In this document: piece after piece, positions 1-8,438 of the stretch
Position numbering within the stretch: position 1 is the stretch's first letter
Layout: every line of letters starts with the position of its first letter
Assembly: GCF_023074075.1 (NCBI RefSeq)
Contig: NZ_JADPKT010000100.1
Location: 62,001 to 126,000 of the forward strand
Source: Bradyrhizobium sp. 138
GTDB taxonomy: Bacteria; Pseudomonadota; Alphaproteobacteria; Rhizobiales; Xanthobacteraceae
Length of the DNA: 64,000 nucleotides
Reading direction: 5' to 3'
Program-made: the position numbers and the translations under genes
Notes under the pieces: generated by a model
What the model was told of the DNA's origin: nothing
The model's database searches: none
The model's input: only the letters and a program-made list of their open reading frames with translations

Positions 1-25
1 ACCACCACCCCAGCGAGCATCCAGT

Positions 26-733
26 TTGGCGAAGGCAAAGCGAACTCTGAAATGGCAGCGCGACCCCGAGGGGATGCGGCTGCGCATTCTCGAAGCCGCC
101 AAGCAGGAGTTTTCCGCCCATGGCCTTGCCGGCGCGCGGGTCGACCGCATCGCGGCCAAGGCCGGCGCCAACAAGCGCATGCTGTACTATCACGTCGGCA
201 ACAAGGACGAGCTCTATCTCGCGGTGCTCGAGGGCGCCTATGACAAGATCCGCAGCGAAGAGCGGGGGCTCGATCTCGAACATCTCGATCCGCCCGAGGC
301 GATCAGGCGCCTGATCGAGTTCACCTGGAATTACTTCCTGCGCAATCCCGAATTCCTGTCGCTGCTGCAGACTGAAAACCTCGCGCGCGCAAAGCACCTG
401 AAGAAGTCGACCAAGGTCAAGTCGATGCACTCGCCCTTCGTCGAGATGATCCGCACCGTGGTGCGCCGCGGCGTCGACAGCGGCGACTTCCAGGTCGCGG
501 TCGATCCGGTGCAACTCTACATCTCCATCGCAGGGCTGTGCTTTTTCTATCTCTCGAATTCGGCGACGCTCAGCGTGATCTTCGGCCGCGATCTCCTGGA
601 TAAAAAGGCCAAGGATGAGCGGTTGGCACACATGGTCGGGTTGGTACTCGCTGCGCTGACGGGACAGTCGGTCGCGCTGTTCGAGATCGCCAAGGCACCG
701 AAGTCGCGCGCGGCGGTGGCGCAGACAGCCTAG
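26..733 (+). CDS. TetR/AcrR-family transcriptional regulator
   Basis: A one-component repressor-type regulator of 235 residues. The N-terminal helix-turn-helix domain (about residues 15-65) carries the usual pattern ILEAAKQEFSAHG, then AKAGANKRMLYYHVGNKDELY. The remaining helical part should bind a ligand and dimerise. The start is a TTG without a convincing ribosome-binding site, and the frame stays open to the window edge, so the true start may lie upstream. It is followed, after 220 nt holding a palindromic repeat, by a co-directional ABC importer and catabolic operon. Control of that operon is a plausible inference from position only. Family assignment is firm; ligand and targets are unknown. 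Confidence 0.85.
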   Translation: MAKAKRTLKWQRDPEGMRLRILEAAKQEFSAHGLAGARVDRIAAKAGANKRMLYYHVGNKDELYLAVLEGAYDKIRSEERGLDLEHLDPPEAIRRLIEFTWNYFLRNPEFLSLLQTENLARAKHLKKSTKVKSMHSPFVEMIRTVVRRGVDSGDFQVAVDPVQLYISIAGLCFFYLSNSATLSVIFGRDLLDKKAKDERLAHMVGLVLAALTGQSVALFEIAKAPKSRAAVAQTA

Positions 734-766
734 CCCAGCTCTCCGCTGTCATTGCCTACAAGGTCC

Positions 767-851
767 GTAGCCCGGATGGAGCGAAGCGCAATCCGGGACC
801 CCTGTCGCTCCTGGCGCCAACCCGGATTGCGCTTTCGCCCCATCCGGGTAC
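767..851. repeat. Palindromic intergenic repeat (family B)
   Basis: Two arms of about 31 nt (767-797 and 821-851) are near-perfect reverse complements: the first begins GTAGCCCGGATGG and the second ends CCATCCGGGTAC, with GCGCAATCCGGG facing CCCGGATTGCGC inside. The arms are separated by about 23 nt. The element can form a long hairpin or cruciform and fills most of the gap between the TetR gene and the ABC permease. It looks like a REP/MITE-type palindrome. This window holds only one copy, so repeat status is inferred from its form. Confidence 0.7.
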
Positions 852-892
852 GAAACCGCGGAACCCGCCGCAAAACGTCACAGGGAAAGCTC

Positions 893-921
893 TGGACAGT
901 ATTTATCCAACGGGTTAATTT
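893..921 (+). promoter_or_regulatory. Candidate sigma70-type promoter of the ABC/catabolic operon
   Basis: TGGACA and TAATTT are separated by exactly 17 nt. The -35 box is close to consensus and the -10 box is weak. The site lies after the palindromic repeat and 35 nt before the TTG start of the permease gene, where an operon promoter is expected. It is only a sequence match. Confidence 0.3.
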
Positions 922-956
922 CTTCCGACAACGAAGAAGAATGCCGGGAGTGAAAA

Positions 957-1766
957 TTGGCCGAGCTTAAGCAGCAAGGTGCAGTGTCCAAGGTGCTGAA
1001 TGCCGCCTGGGTTCGGCCGTTTTTGTTCCTCGTCTTCATCGTCGTCGCCTGGGATCTTTCGATCCGGCTGTTCAAAATTCCCGCCTATCAGATCCCGTCG
1101 CCGGGCGATGTGATTGCCGTGCTGCGCACGGAATGGCCGGAGCTGCTGCGCCAGTCCTGGCCGACGACCTATGCGACCGTCTGCGGTTTCGCGCTGTCCG
1201 CTCTATTCGGCATCCCCGTCGCGATGCTGATCGCGGGCTCCAAGACGGTGGAGAGCTACGTCTATCCGCTGCTGGTGTTCTCGCAATCCGTGCCGAAGAT
1301 CGCGATCGCGCCGCTGTTTGTAGTCTGGTTCGGCTTCGGCATCATTCCCAAAGTCATTTCGGCGTTCCTGCTCGGCTTTTTCCCCGTAGTGGTCTCCGCC
1401 GTGCAGGGATTCAAGTCGGTTGACCCCGATATGGTCGATCTCGCCCGCGCCATGCAGGGGAGCCGCTTCCAGGTGTTCCGCGCGGTGAACCTGCCGCATG
1501 CGCTGCCGGCGATCTTCTCCGGCCTCAAGGTGTCGGTGACGCTCGCCGTGGTCGGTGCCGTCGTCGGCGAGTTCGTCGGCTCCAATTCCGGCATCGGCTA
1601 CGTCATGCAGCGCTCGATCGGCACGTTCGATCTGCCGACGATGTTCGCGGCCCTTGTCATTCTCGCGCTGCTCGGCGTGGTCCTGTTCTGGGTCGTCGAC
1701 CGGATCGAGAAGCTGGTCATTCCCTGGCATGTCAGCCAGCGTGAGGACGTGATTTTCGCCTCTTAA
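957..1766 (+). CDS. ABC transporter permease (SsuC/TauC/NMT1-system type)
   Basis: Inner-membrane subunit of an importer, 269 residues, with about six hydrophobic segments. The EAA loop used to contact the ATPase is seen around residues 150-185 (DLARAMQGSRFQVFRAVNLP followed by ALPAIFSGLK). The family covers nitrate, sulfonate, taurine, pyrimidine-precursor and aromatic importers. The start is TTG, supported by GGGAG six bases upstream. It is the first gene of a run with the binding protein, ATPase and four enzymes, so it probably imports the substrate those enzymes degrade. The substrate cannot be read from the sequence. Confidence 0.88.
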   Translation: MAELKQQGAVSKVLNAAWVRPFLFLVFIVVAWDLSIRLFKIPAYQIPSPGDVIAVLRTEWPELLRQSWPTTYATVCGFALSALFGIPVAMLIAGSKTVESYVYPLLVFSQSVPKIAIAPLFVVWFGFGIIPKVISAFLLGFFPVVVSAVQGFKSVDPDMVDLARAMQGSRFQVFRAVNLPHALPAIFSGLKVSVTLAVVGAVVGEFVGSNSGIGYVMQRSIGTFDLPTMFAALVILALLGVVLFWVVDRIEKLVIPWHVSQREDVIFAS

Positions 1767-1818
1767 ACTTAAGCAACGGCCACCAACGGCCGGAATATAA
1801 CGGCAAGGGAGAGTGACG

Positions 1819-2811
1819 ATGAAGCGATGGATTGGGGCTGCATCCGTGGCGCTGATGGCGTTTACAGTTGCGCCGGCGCAGGCGGCCGACAAGGTCGTGC
1901 TGATGCTGAACTGGTACGTCTATGGCGAGCACGCGCCGTTCTATTACGGCAAGGCCAAGGGCATCTACGCCGCCGAAGGCATCGACCTCGAGATCCAGGA
2001 AGGCCGCGGTTCGGCCGCGACCACGCAGGCCGTGGCCGCCAAGACCGCCGATTTCGGCTATGTCGACGTCCCCACCATGATGCGCGCCGCGATCAAGGGC
2101 GCGCCGGTGGTTGCGACCGGCGTGCTGCTGCAGACCTCACCGATGTCCGCGATGGGCTTCGCCGACAAGAACATTAGGAAGCCCGAGGACATCAAGGGCA
2201 AGACGGTCGCGATCACGCCGGCCGATTCCATGACCCAGATCTGGCCGCTGTTCCTGAAGAAAACCGGCCTGAAGGAAAGCGACTTCAAGACCGTTGCCGG
2301 AGACGGCCAGACCAAGCTCAACGCGGTGATCAACGGCCAGGCCGACCTCCTGCTCGGCTACGTCATGGACCAGTCGATGAAGATCAAGGACGCCACCGGC
2401 AAGGACGTCTATCCGATCAAGTTTGCCGACTACGGCATCAACATGGTGTCCTCCGGCATCATCGCCAACGCCGACTATGTGAAGGCCAATGCCGACATCG
2501 TCCGCCGCTTCATGTCGGCGACGACCAAGGCCATCGAAGCCGCCGAGAAGGAGCCGAAGGCCGCGGCGCAATCGATCCTCGATGCCAACCCCAAGGGCGG
2601 CAAGATCGACACGCTGACACAGGGCTTCGAGCTGACCATCCCGCTCTACCGGACCGCGGAGACCAAGAGCAAGCGGCCGTTCCAGGTCACCGACCAGAAC
2701 ATGACCGACACCGTCAATCTGCTGGTCGAATATGGCGGCCTCGACGCCAAGGCCAAGGAGAACCCGAAGGCCTTCTACACCAACGATTACCTGCCGAAGA
2801 GTGGCTCGTGA
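1819..2811 (+). CDS. ABC transporter substrate-binding protein, NMT1/THI5-like
   Basis: Periplasmic binding protein of 330 residues. A signal peptide is visible at residues 1-24 (MKRWIGAASVALMAF, ending AQA before AD). The mature start (DKVVLMLNWYVYGEHAPFYYG) is typical of the NMT1/SsuA-like family that partners TauC/SsuC permeases. ATG at 1819 is chosen because AGGGAG lies about eight bases upstream, whereas the GTG six bases earlier sits too close. The stop overlaps the start of the ATPase gene. It sets substrate specificity for the importer, but the ligand is unknown. Confidence 0.88.
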   Translation: MKRWIGAASVALMAFTVAPAQAADKVVLMLNWYVYGEHAPFYYGKAKGIYAAEGIDLEIQEGRGSAATTQAVAAKTADFGYVDVPTMMRAAIKGAPVVATGVLLQTSPMSAMGFADKNIRKPEDIKGKTVAITPADSMTQIWPLFLKKTGLKESDFKTVAGDGQTKLNAVINGQADLLLGYVMDQSMKIKDATGKDVYPIKFADYGINMVSSGIIANADYVKANADIVRRFMSATTKAIEAAEKEPKAAAQSILDANPKGGKIDTLTQGFELTIPLYRTAETKSKRPFQVTDQNMTDTVNLLVEYGGLDAKAKENPKAFYTNDYLPKSGS

Positions 2812-3653
2812 AACCTGCGACCGTCATGAATGAAGCCGCGCAGCCGGCCGCGCATCTGAGACTGGTGAGCGACCGGGCCGGCGATGCGTCGGGCATCAAG
2901 CTGTCGGGCGTGTCGAAAACCTACCGGACGCGCGATGGCGATGTGCCATCGCTGCGGCCGCTCGACTTCCACATCAATGACGGCGAGTTCTTCGTCGTGG
3001 TCGGCCCGTCCGGCTGCGGCAAGTCCACGCTGCTCAAGCTGATCTCGGGCCTGCTGCCGCCGACCACGGGCGAGATCCTGGTCGAGGGCGAGAAGGTGAC
3101 GACGCCGCACGGCAATGTCGGCATCGTGTTCCAGAACGCCCTGCTCTTGCCCTGGCGCAACGTCCTCAACAACGTGATGCTGCCGATCGACATGAAGCGG
3201 CTGCCGCGGCAAAAATATCTCGATCGCGCCAAGGCGCTGTTGAAGCTGGTCGGGCTCGATGGCTTCGAGAAGAAGCTGCCCTGGCAGCTCTCCGGCGGCA
3301 TGCAGCAGCGCGCCTCGATCTGCCGTGCGCTGGTGCACGATCCCAAGATCATGCTGATGGACGAGCCGTTCGGTGCGCTCGATGCGCTGACGCGCGAGCG
3401 CATGAATGTCGAATTGATGCGGATCCAGCGCGAGACGAAGAAGACGGTGCTGCTGATCACGCATTCGATCCCCGAGGCCGTGTTCCTTGCCGACCGCGTG
3501 CTGGTCATGACCGAGCGCCCCGGCGCGATCGCCGCGATCTACGACGTGCCGCTGCCGCGTCCGCGCTCGCTCGACGTGATGGCCGACCCGGTGTTTACGG
3601 AGCTAGTGCAACGCATCCGCAAGCACTTCTTCTCGCAAGGTTCGCTGGACTAA
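2808..3653 (+). CDS. ABC transporter ATP-binding protein (SsuB/TauB type)
   Basis: Cytoplasmic ATPase of 281 residues. It has Walker A GPSGCGKST, the signature LSGGMQQR, Walker B IMLMDEPFGALD and the switch His in LITHSIPEA. The GTG start overlaps the stop of the binding-protein gene by four bases (GTGA), indicating translational coupling; an ATG 18 nt later is an alternative. An N-terminal extension of about 30 residues precedes the ATPase core. Completes a permease/binding protein/ATPase importer placed directly upstream of four catabolic enzymes. Confidence 0.9.
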   Translation: MKPATVMNEAAQPAAHLRLVSDRAGDASGIKLSGVSKTYRTRDGDVPSLRPLDFHINDGEFFVVVGPSGCGKSTLLKLISGLLPPTTGEILVEGEKVTTPHGNVGIVFQNALLLPWRNVLNNVMLPIDMKRLPRQKYLDRAKALLKLVGLDGFEKKLPWQLSGGMQQRASICRALVHDPKIMLMDEPFGALDALTRERMNVELMRIQRETKKTVLLITHSIPEAVFLADRVLVMTERPGAIAAIYDVPLPRPRSLDVMADPVFTELVQRIRKHFFSQGSLD

Positions 3654-3656
3654 ACC

Positions 3657-5054
3657 ATGGCACTGCGCCTGAAGCTGCGAGACATCGCCTTCTTCGAACG
3701 TCCCGTGCAGTTCGCGCGACCGTTCCGCTTTGGCGCGGTGACCATCAACGCCACGCCGCAGCTGTTCGTGCGGGTCGAGATCGAGGTCGAGGGCAGGGGG
3801 AGCGCGGTCGGGGCCAGCGCCGAGCTGCTGGTGCCAAAATGGTTCGACAAGCGGCCGGAGTTGTCGCCGGCGCAGACGATCGATGGCTTGCGTCGCTCGC
3901 TGGAAATCGCGCGCGGGCTTTATCTTGCACGGACCGGATTTCTGACGGCGTTTGACCTCCACGCCTCGTGCATCGGTGCCCAGGTCGCGACCTGTGCAAA
4001 AAAGAACATTCCGGCGCTTGCGGCGGCCTATGGTTCGGCGGAAATCGACAAGGCGATCCTCGATGCGCTGCTGCGCGGTGTTGAAACCAACTTTTTCGAC
4101 GGAATGACCGGCAATATCGCGGGCATCGATGCGCGGCTTTCCCCTGACCTGAGCGAGAGGGACATCAGGACATTTCTCTCCAGCCGGGTGCCGCTGGAGC
4201 GTGTTGCCATCAGGCATACGGTCGGCCTCGATGATGTCGTTGATGGCGAGGGCGGTGTTGCCGATGCCCGCGAAAACGCCGGGGCGAATTACTTCAAGCT
4301 GAAGCTGTCGGGCGATCCCACCGCCGATGCGGCGCGGCTGGTGCGGATCGGCAAGGAGCTGGATACGCTTGGGCGCGGCACCAAGGTGACGCTCGACGCC
4401 AACGAGCAGTACGCCGATCTTGCCGTGCTGGGCGCGCTGATGGACCGGCTCGATCATGATCCCGCATTGCGGCCGATCACCTCGCGCTTGCTCTATGTCG
4501 AACAGCCGATGCCGCGCGACATCACGCGGCAATCGCCGCTCGGCCCGCTGGCTTCGCATGGCTTCATCATCGACGAGGCCGACGATTCCTACGATGCATT
4601 CCCGGCGGCGCGGGCGCTGGGCTATTGCGGCATTTCCTCGAAGTCCTGCAAGGGGCTCTACAAGTCCATCGTCAACGCGACGCGTGCGGCGAAATGGAGC
4701 GCGGGCGGCGAAAGGTTCTTCGTGACCGGCGAGGACCTCACCTGTCAGGCCGGCCTTGCGGTGCAGCAGGATCTCGCGCTCGGTGCCCTGATCGGCGTCA
4801 CCCATGCCGAGCGCAACGGCCACCACTATGTCGAAGGTTTTGGCGAGGCGCCCGCTGCCGAAGTGCAGGCCTTCGCGGCCGCGCATCCCGATCTCTATGC
4901 CGATGCCGGGCAAGGCATCCGGCTCTCCATCCACGACGGCGATCTCCTGACGGGATCGCTTCACACAACGGGCTTTGCGACCTCGGTCCATCCGGACTGG
5001 TCGGCGCTGCGCCCGCTCGAACAGCCAAGATCACTTCAGGAGCAATTGGCATGA
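3657..5054 (+). CDS. Enolase-superfamily (mandelate racemase/muconate-lactonising-like) protein
   Basis: 465 residues with the enolase-superfamily barrel pattern: a KxK pair at residues 214-216 (FKLKLSGD), candidate metal ligands D247 (TLDANEQY), E282 (YVEQPM) and D306 (IIDEADD), and a lysine motif GISSKSCKG near K329. Members abstract a proton alpha to a carboxylate to dehydrate, racemise or cycloisomerise sugar acids and related compounds. It is longer than a typical member (about 370-400). It lies 3 nt after the ATPase stop and overlaps the next gene by four bases. A dehydratase role on an acid sugar is plausible but unproven. Confidence 0.75.
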   Translation: MALRLKLRDIAFFERPVQFARPFRFGAVTINATPQLFVRVEIEVEGRGSAVGASAELLVPKWFDKRPELSPAQTIDGLRRSLEIARGLYLARTGFLTAFDLHASCIGAQVATCAKKNIPALAAAYGSAEIDKAILDALLRGVETNFFDGMTGNIAGIDARLSPDLSERDIRTFLSSRVPLERVAIRHTVGLDDVVDGEGGVADARENAGANYFKLKLSGDPTADAARLVRIGKELDTLGRGTKVTLDANEQYADLAVLGALMDRLDHDPALRPITSRLLYVEQPMPRDITRQSPLGPLASHGFIIDEADDSYDAFPAARALGYCGISSKSCKGLYKSIVNATRAAKWSAGGERFFVTGEDLTCQAGLAVQQDLALGALIGVTHAERNGHHYVEGFGEAPAAEVQAFAAAHPDLYADAGQGIRLSIHDGDLLTGSLHTTGFATSVHPDWSALRPLEQPRSLQEQLA

Positions 5055-6202
5055 CCACCCAACGCCTCGGCCTCATCATGAACGGCGTCACCGGCCGCAT
5101 GGGGCTCAACCAGCATCTGATCCGCTCGATCGTCGCGATCCGCGACCAGGGCGGCGTGCGCCTGAAGAACGGCGACCGCGTGATGCCCGACCCGATCCTG
5201 ATCGGCCGCAGCGCGGAGAAGATCGAGGCGCTCGCCAAGCGCTACAACATCACCCGCTGGAGCACTGACCTCGATGCGGCGCTCGCCGACAACAACGACA
5301 CCATGTTCTTCGACGCCGCAACCACGCAGGCGCGCCCTGGTCTTCTGACCCAGGCCATCAATGCCGGCAAGCACGTCTATTGCGAGAAGCCGATCGCGAC
5401 GAATTTCGAGGACGCGCTCGAGGTCGTCAAGCTCGCCAATGCCAAGGGCGTCAAGCACGGCACGGTGCAGGACAAGCTGTTCCTGCCGGGCCTGAAGAAA
5501 ATCGCGTTCCTGCGCGATTCGGGCTTCTTCGGCCGCATCCTCTCGGTGCGCGGCGAGTTCGGCTATTGGGTGTTCGAAGGCGGCTGGCAGGAGGCGCAGC
5601 GCCCGTCCTGGAACTATCGCGACGAGGACGGCGGCGGCATCATCCTGGACATGGTCTGCCACTGGCGCTACGTGCTCGACAATCTCTTCGGCAACGTCCA
5701 GAGCGTGAGCTGCATCGGCAACACCGACATCCCCGAGCGTTTTGACGAGCAGGGCAAGAAGTACAAGGCGACCGCGGACGATTCCGCATATGCGACGTTC
5801 CAGCTCGAGGGCGGCGTCATTGCCCACATCAACATGTCCTGGGTCACGCGCGTCTATCGCGACGATCTCGTCACTTTCCAGGTTGATGGCACGCACGGCT
5901 CGGCAGTCGCAGGCCTCACCGACTGCATGATCCAGGCGCGGCAGGCCACCCCGAGGCCGGTCTGGAATCCCGACGAGAAGCGGCTGCATGATTTCTACGG
6001 CGACTGGCAGAAGCTTCCCGACAACGTCAGCTACGACAACGGCTTCAAGGAGCAGTGGGAGATGTTCATCCGCCACGTCTATGAGGATGCGCCCTACAAG
6101 TACACGCTGCTCGAAGGCGTCAAGGGCGTGCAGCTCGCCGAATGCGCGCTGAAGAGCTGGAAGGAGCGGCGCTGGATCGACGTCGCCCCGATCAAGGCCT
6201 GA
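5051..6202 (+). CDS. Gfo/Idh/MocA-family NAD(P)-dependent oxidoreductase
   Basis: 383 residues. The N-terminal Rossmann part includes the glycine motif GVTGRMG (residues 12-18) and the family hallmark EKP at 112-114 (YCEKPIAT). The C-terminal part supplies substrate binding, with candidate catalytic residues in DMVCHWRYVLD. Such enzymes oxidise ring or carbonyl-bearing carbons of sugars, inositols or sugar acids with NAD(P). The ATG start overlaps the previous stop (ATGA), so it is translationally coupled to the enolase-like gene. The same pathway is very likely; the exact substrate is not. Confidence 0.85.
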   Translation: MTTQRLGLIMNGVTGRMGLNQHLIRSIVAIRDQGGVRLKNGDRVMPDPILIGRSAEKIEALAKRYNITRWSTDLDAALADNNDTMFFDAATTQARPGLLTQAINAGKHVYCEKPIATNFEDALEVVKLANAKGVKHGTVQDKLFLPGLKKIAFLRDSGFFGRILSVRGEFGYWVFEGGWQEAQRPSWNYRDEDGGGIILDMVCHWRYVLDNLFGNVQSVSCIGNTDIPERFDEQGKKYKATADDSAYATFQLEGGVIAHINMSWVTRVYRDDLVTFQVDGTHGSAVAGLTDCMIQARQATPRPVWNPDEKRLHDFYGDWQKLPDNVSYDNGFKEQWEMFIRHVYEDAPYKYTLLEGVKGVQLAECALKSWKERRWIDVAPIKA

Positions 6203-6212
6203 GGAGGGACGC

Positions 6213-7403
6213 ATGAACAAGCCCGTCCAGCCGATGTCGTCATTGTCGCTCAAGCTGCCGAAGGCCGATCGCTCGATCGAGACTTACCGGCTCGCGGCCT
6301 CCCGTACGTTCCCCGCAAAGCTCGAGGGGCCGCTCAACCGCATCGCCTTCTCGGCCGTGCACACGGTGGCCGATCCCTTCGCCGATAACGACCCCTGGCT
6401 GTCGGTCGCCGTCGACTGGGACAAGACCATCGCGTTTCGCGAGCACGTCTGGGACCTCGGCCTCGGCGTTGCCGAAGCCATGGACACCGCGCAGCGCGGC
6501 ATGGGGCTGGACTGGCCGACCTCGCTGGAGCTGATCACGCGCTCGGTCGGCGCCGCCAAGCGGCGCAACGCGCTGGTGTTCTCCGGCGCTGGCACGGACC
6601 ATCTCGCGGTTGAGGATGCCAGGGGCCTCGACGACGTGATCCGGGCCTACGAAGAACAGGTCTCGGCGGTCGAGAAGGTCGGCGGCCGCATCATCCTGAT
6701 GGCGTCGCGCGCGCTTGCGAAACTCGGCCGCAACGCTGACGACTACGCAAAAGTCTATGACCGCGTGCTGTCGCAGGTCCGCGAGCCCGTGATCATCCAC
6801 TGGCTCGGCGACATGTTCGATCCGGCGCTGACGGGCTATTGGGGCACCAAGGATCTCGACAAGGCGATGGACACGGCTGTCGCCATCATCAATGGCAACG
6901 CCGCCAAGGTCGACGGCGTCAAGGTTTCGCTGCTCGACAAGCAGCGCGAGATCGACATGCGCAGGCGTCTCGACCAGCGCATCAAGATGTATACGGGCGA
7001 CGACTTCAACTATGCGGAGTTGATCGCCGGCGACGAACAGGGCTTTTCGCACGCGCTGCTCGGCATCTTCGATGCGATCGCGCCGGCGGCGTCCTACGCG
7101 CTGTCGCGGCTCGCGGCGGGTGACGAAGCGGGATTCCACGACGTGCTGGGCCCGACCGTGCCGCTGTCGCGCCACATCTTCAAGGCGCCGACGCGCTTCT
7201 ACAAGACCGGCGTTGTGTTCATGGCCTATCTCAACGGCCACCAGGATCACTTCACCATGGTCGGGGGCCAGGAGAGCACGCGCTCCACGCTGCATCTGGC
7301 TGAGCTGTTCCGTCTCGCCGACAAGGCCGGCCTGCTCGCCAATCCTGAACTCGCGACGCAGCGGATGAAGACCGTGCTCGCCACCCACGGTATCGAATCC
7401 TGA
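6213..7403 (+). CDS. DUF993 / dihydrodipicolinate-synthase-like protein
   Basis: 396 residues resembling DUF993 proteins, which are distant members of the DapA-type class I aldolase barrel fold. Segments such as GRIILMASRALAK, EPVIIHWLGDMFDPAL and DGVKVSLLDK look like barrel strands, and the Lys in GVKVSLLDK would be the Schiff-base candidate. An aldolase or lyase step on a keto-acid intermediate would suit the neighbours. A good GAGGA ribosome-binding site precedes ATG. The next gene starts at its last base, so the two are coupled. Function is not experimentally established to my knowledge. Confidence 0.7.
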   Translation: MNKPVQPMSSLSLKLPKADRSIETYRLAASRTFPAKLEGPLNRIAFSAVHTVADPFADNDPWLSVAVDWDKTIAFREHVWDLGLGVAEAMDTAQRGMGLDWPTSLELITRSVGAAKRRNALVFSGAGTDHLAVEDARGLDDVIRAYEEQVSAVEKVGGRIILMASRALAKLGRNADDYAKVYDRVLSQVREPVIIHWLGDMFDPALTGYWGTKDLDKAMDTAVAIINGNAAKVDGVKVSLLDKQREIDMRRRLDQRIKMYTGDDFNYAELIAGDEQGFSHALLGIFDAIAPAASYALSRLAAGDEAGFHDVLGPTVPLSRHIFKAPTRFYKTGVVFMAYLNGHQDHFTMVGGQESTRSTLHLAELFRLADKAGLLANPELATQRMKTVLATHGIES

Positions 7404-8266
7404 TGCGCGATTTCTCGTCCGACCACCGCTGGCTGTCGCTGAATACGGCGACCGTCCGCAAGCAGGGTGACCTCGTCGAGATCGTCGATGCCTGTGCCAA
7501 GCACGGCATTCGCGCCATCGATCCCTGGCGCGACCAGGTCGCAACCGTCGGTCTCGAGCGCGCCGCGCGCGCGGTCCGCGATGCCGGCCTCGATCTGTCA
7601 GGCTATTGCCGCGGTGGGATGTTCACCTCGGACACCTCGCGCCGGGGCGAGGTGCGCGACGATAACAAGCGCTGCGTCGATGAAGCCAGGGCGCTGGGCG
7701 CGCCCTGCATCGTCCTCGTCGTCGGCGGCCTGCCGCAATATTCGCGGCCGGGCAGCGCGGCGTCGAAGGACATCTTGGCGGCACGGGGGCAGGTCGAGGA
7801 GGCCCTCGCCGACATGCTCGACTATGCCAAACAGGCCAAGCTGCCGCTGGCGATCGAGCCCCTGCATCCGGCCTATGCCGCCGAACGCGCCTGCGTGAAC
7901 ACGACCAAGCAGGCGCTCGACATCTGCGACCGGCTCGATCCTGATCGTAGCGGCATGCTCGGCGTCGCGCTCGACGTCTATCACATCTGGTGGGATCCGG
8001 AGCTGATGGGCCAGATCGCGCGTGCCGGCCAAGATCGCCTGCTCGCCTTCCATGTCTGCGACTGGCTGGTGCCGACCAGGGACATCCTCAACGACCGCGG
8101 CATGATGGGCGACGGCGTCATCGACATCAAATCGGTGCGCAACGCGGTCGAAGCGCAGGGCTTCGCCGGCTATTCCGAGATCGAGATCTTCTCCAACGAT
8201 TGGTGGGGCAAGCCGATGGACGAGGTGCTGCGCACCTGCATCTCGCGGCATAAGACGGTGGTGTAG
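7403..8266 (+). CDS. Sugar-phosphate isomerase/epimerase-like TIM-barrel protein
   Basis: 287 residues of the xylose-isomerase-like barrel family (AP endonuclease 2 fold). Likely metal ligands lie in LAIEPLHP, LDVYHIWWDP, FHVCDW and YSEIEIF, a Glu/Asp/His/Glu arrangement normal for these divalent-metal enzymes. Members isomerise or epimerise keto-sugars or inosose-type rings. It is the last gene of the operon; its ATG shares one base with the DUF993 stop. The combination with Gfo/Idh/MocA, DUF993 and an enolase-like enzyme points to sugar or cyclitol catabolism. Confidence 0.8.
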   Translation: MRDFSSDHRWLSLNTATVRKQGDLVEIVDACAKHGIRAIDPWRDQVATVGLERAARAVRDAGLDLSGYCRGGMFTSDTSRRGEVRDDNKRCVDEARALGAPCIVLVVGGLPQYSRPGSAASKDILAARGQVEEALADMLDYAKQAKLPLAIEPLHPAYAAERACVNTTKQALDICDRLDPDRSGMLGVALDVYHIWWDPELMGQIARAGQDRLLAFHVCDWLVPTRDILNDRGMMGDGVIDIKSVRNAVEAQGFAGYSEIEIFSNDWWGKPMDEVLRTCISRHKTVV

Positions 8267-8289
8267 CCATCGATGCCGAATTTGTGATC

Positions 8290-8318
8290 TTCCACAAGTG
8301 GCCCATTTCACATAAAAT
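8290..8318 (+). promoter_or_regulatory. Candidate promoter of the TIR-nSTAND module
   Basis: TTCCAC and TAAAAT are spaced by 17 nt in a locally AT-rich stretch that contrasts with the GC-rich flanks. It lies about 120 nt upstream of the TIR gene and just after the catabolic operon. Only a consensus match; it would give a leader of about 110 nt that contains the 8354-8372 hairpin. Confidence 0.35.
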
Positions 8319-8353
8319 CACCTGAGGTTGTTGCAGTTTTGTCAGCTACGGCA

Positions 8354-8372
8354 GACAGGCTTTTTGCCTGTC
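8354..8372. other. Perfect 7-bp hairpin in the TIR leader
   Basis: GACAGGC, five T residues, then GCCTGTC: a perfect stem with a T5 loop. No T-run follows, so it is a poor intrinsic terminator. It lies 67 nt upstream of the TIR start and could affect leader stability or translation, or be a protein-binding site. Function is inferred only. Confidence 0.4.
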
Positions 8373-8438
8373 CCGTTCTCTTGCATGTCCCTTTGCCTTT
8401 CGCGACGCTGGCGGTGAAGCGCGTCGCATGTCGTTTGG

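Noticed and set aside
8354..8372. Terminator of the catabolic operon
   Set aside because: The stem is only 7 bp and no T-run follows it, so it was kept as a hairpin of unknown role.
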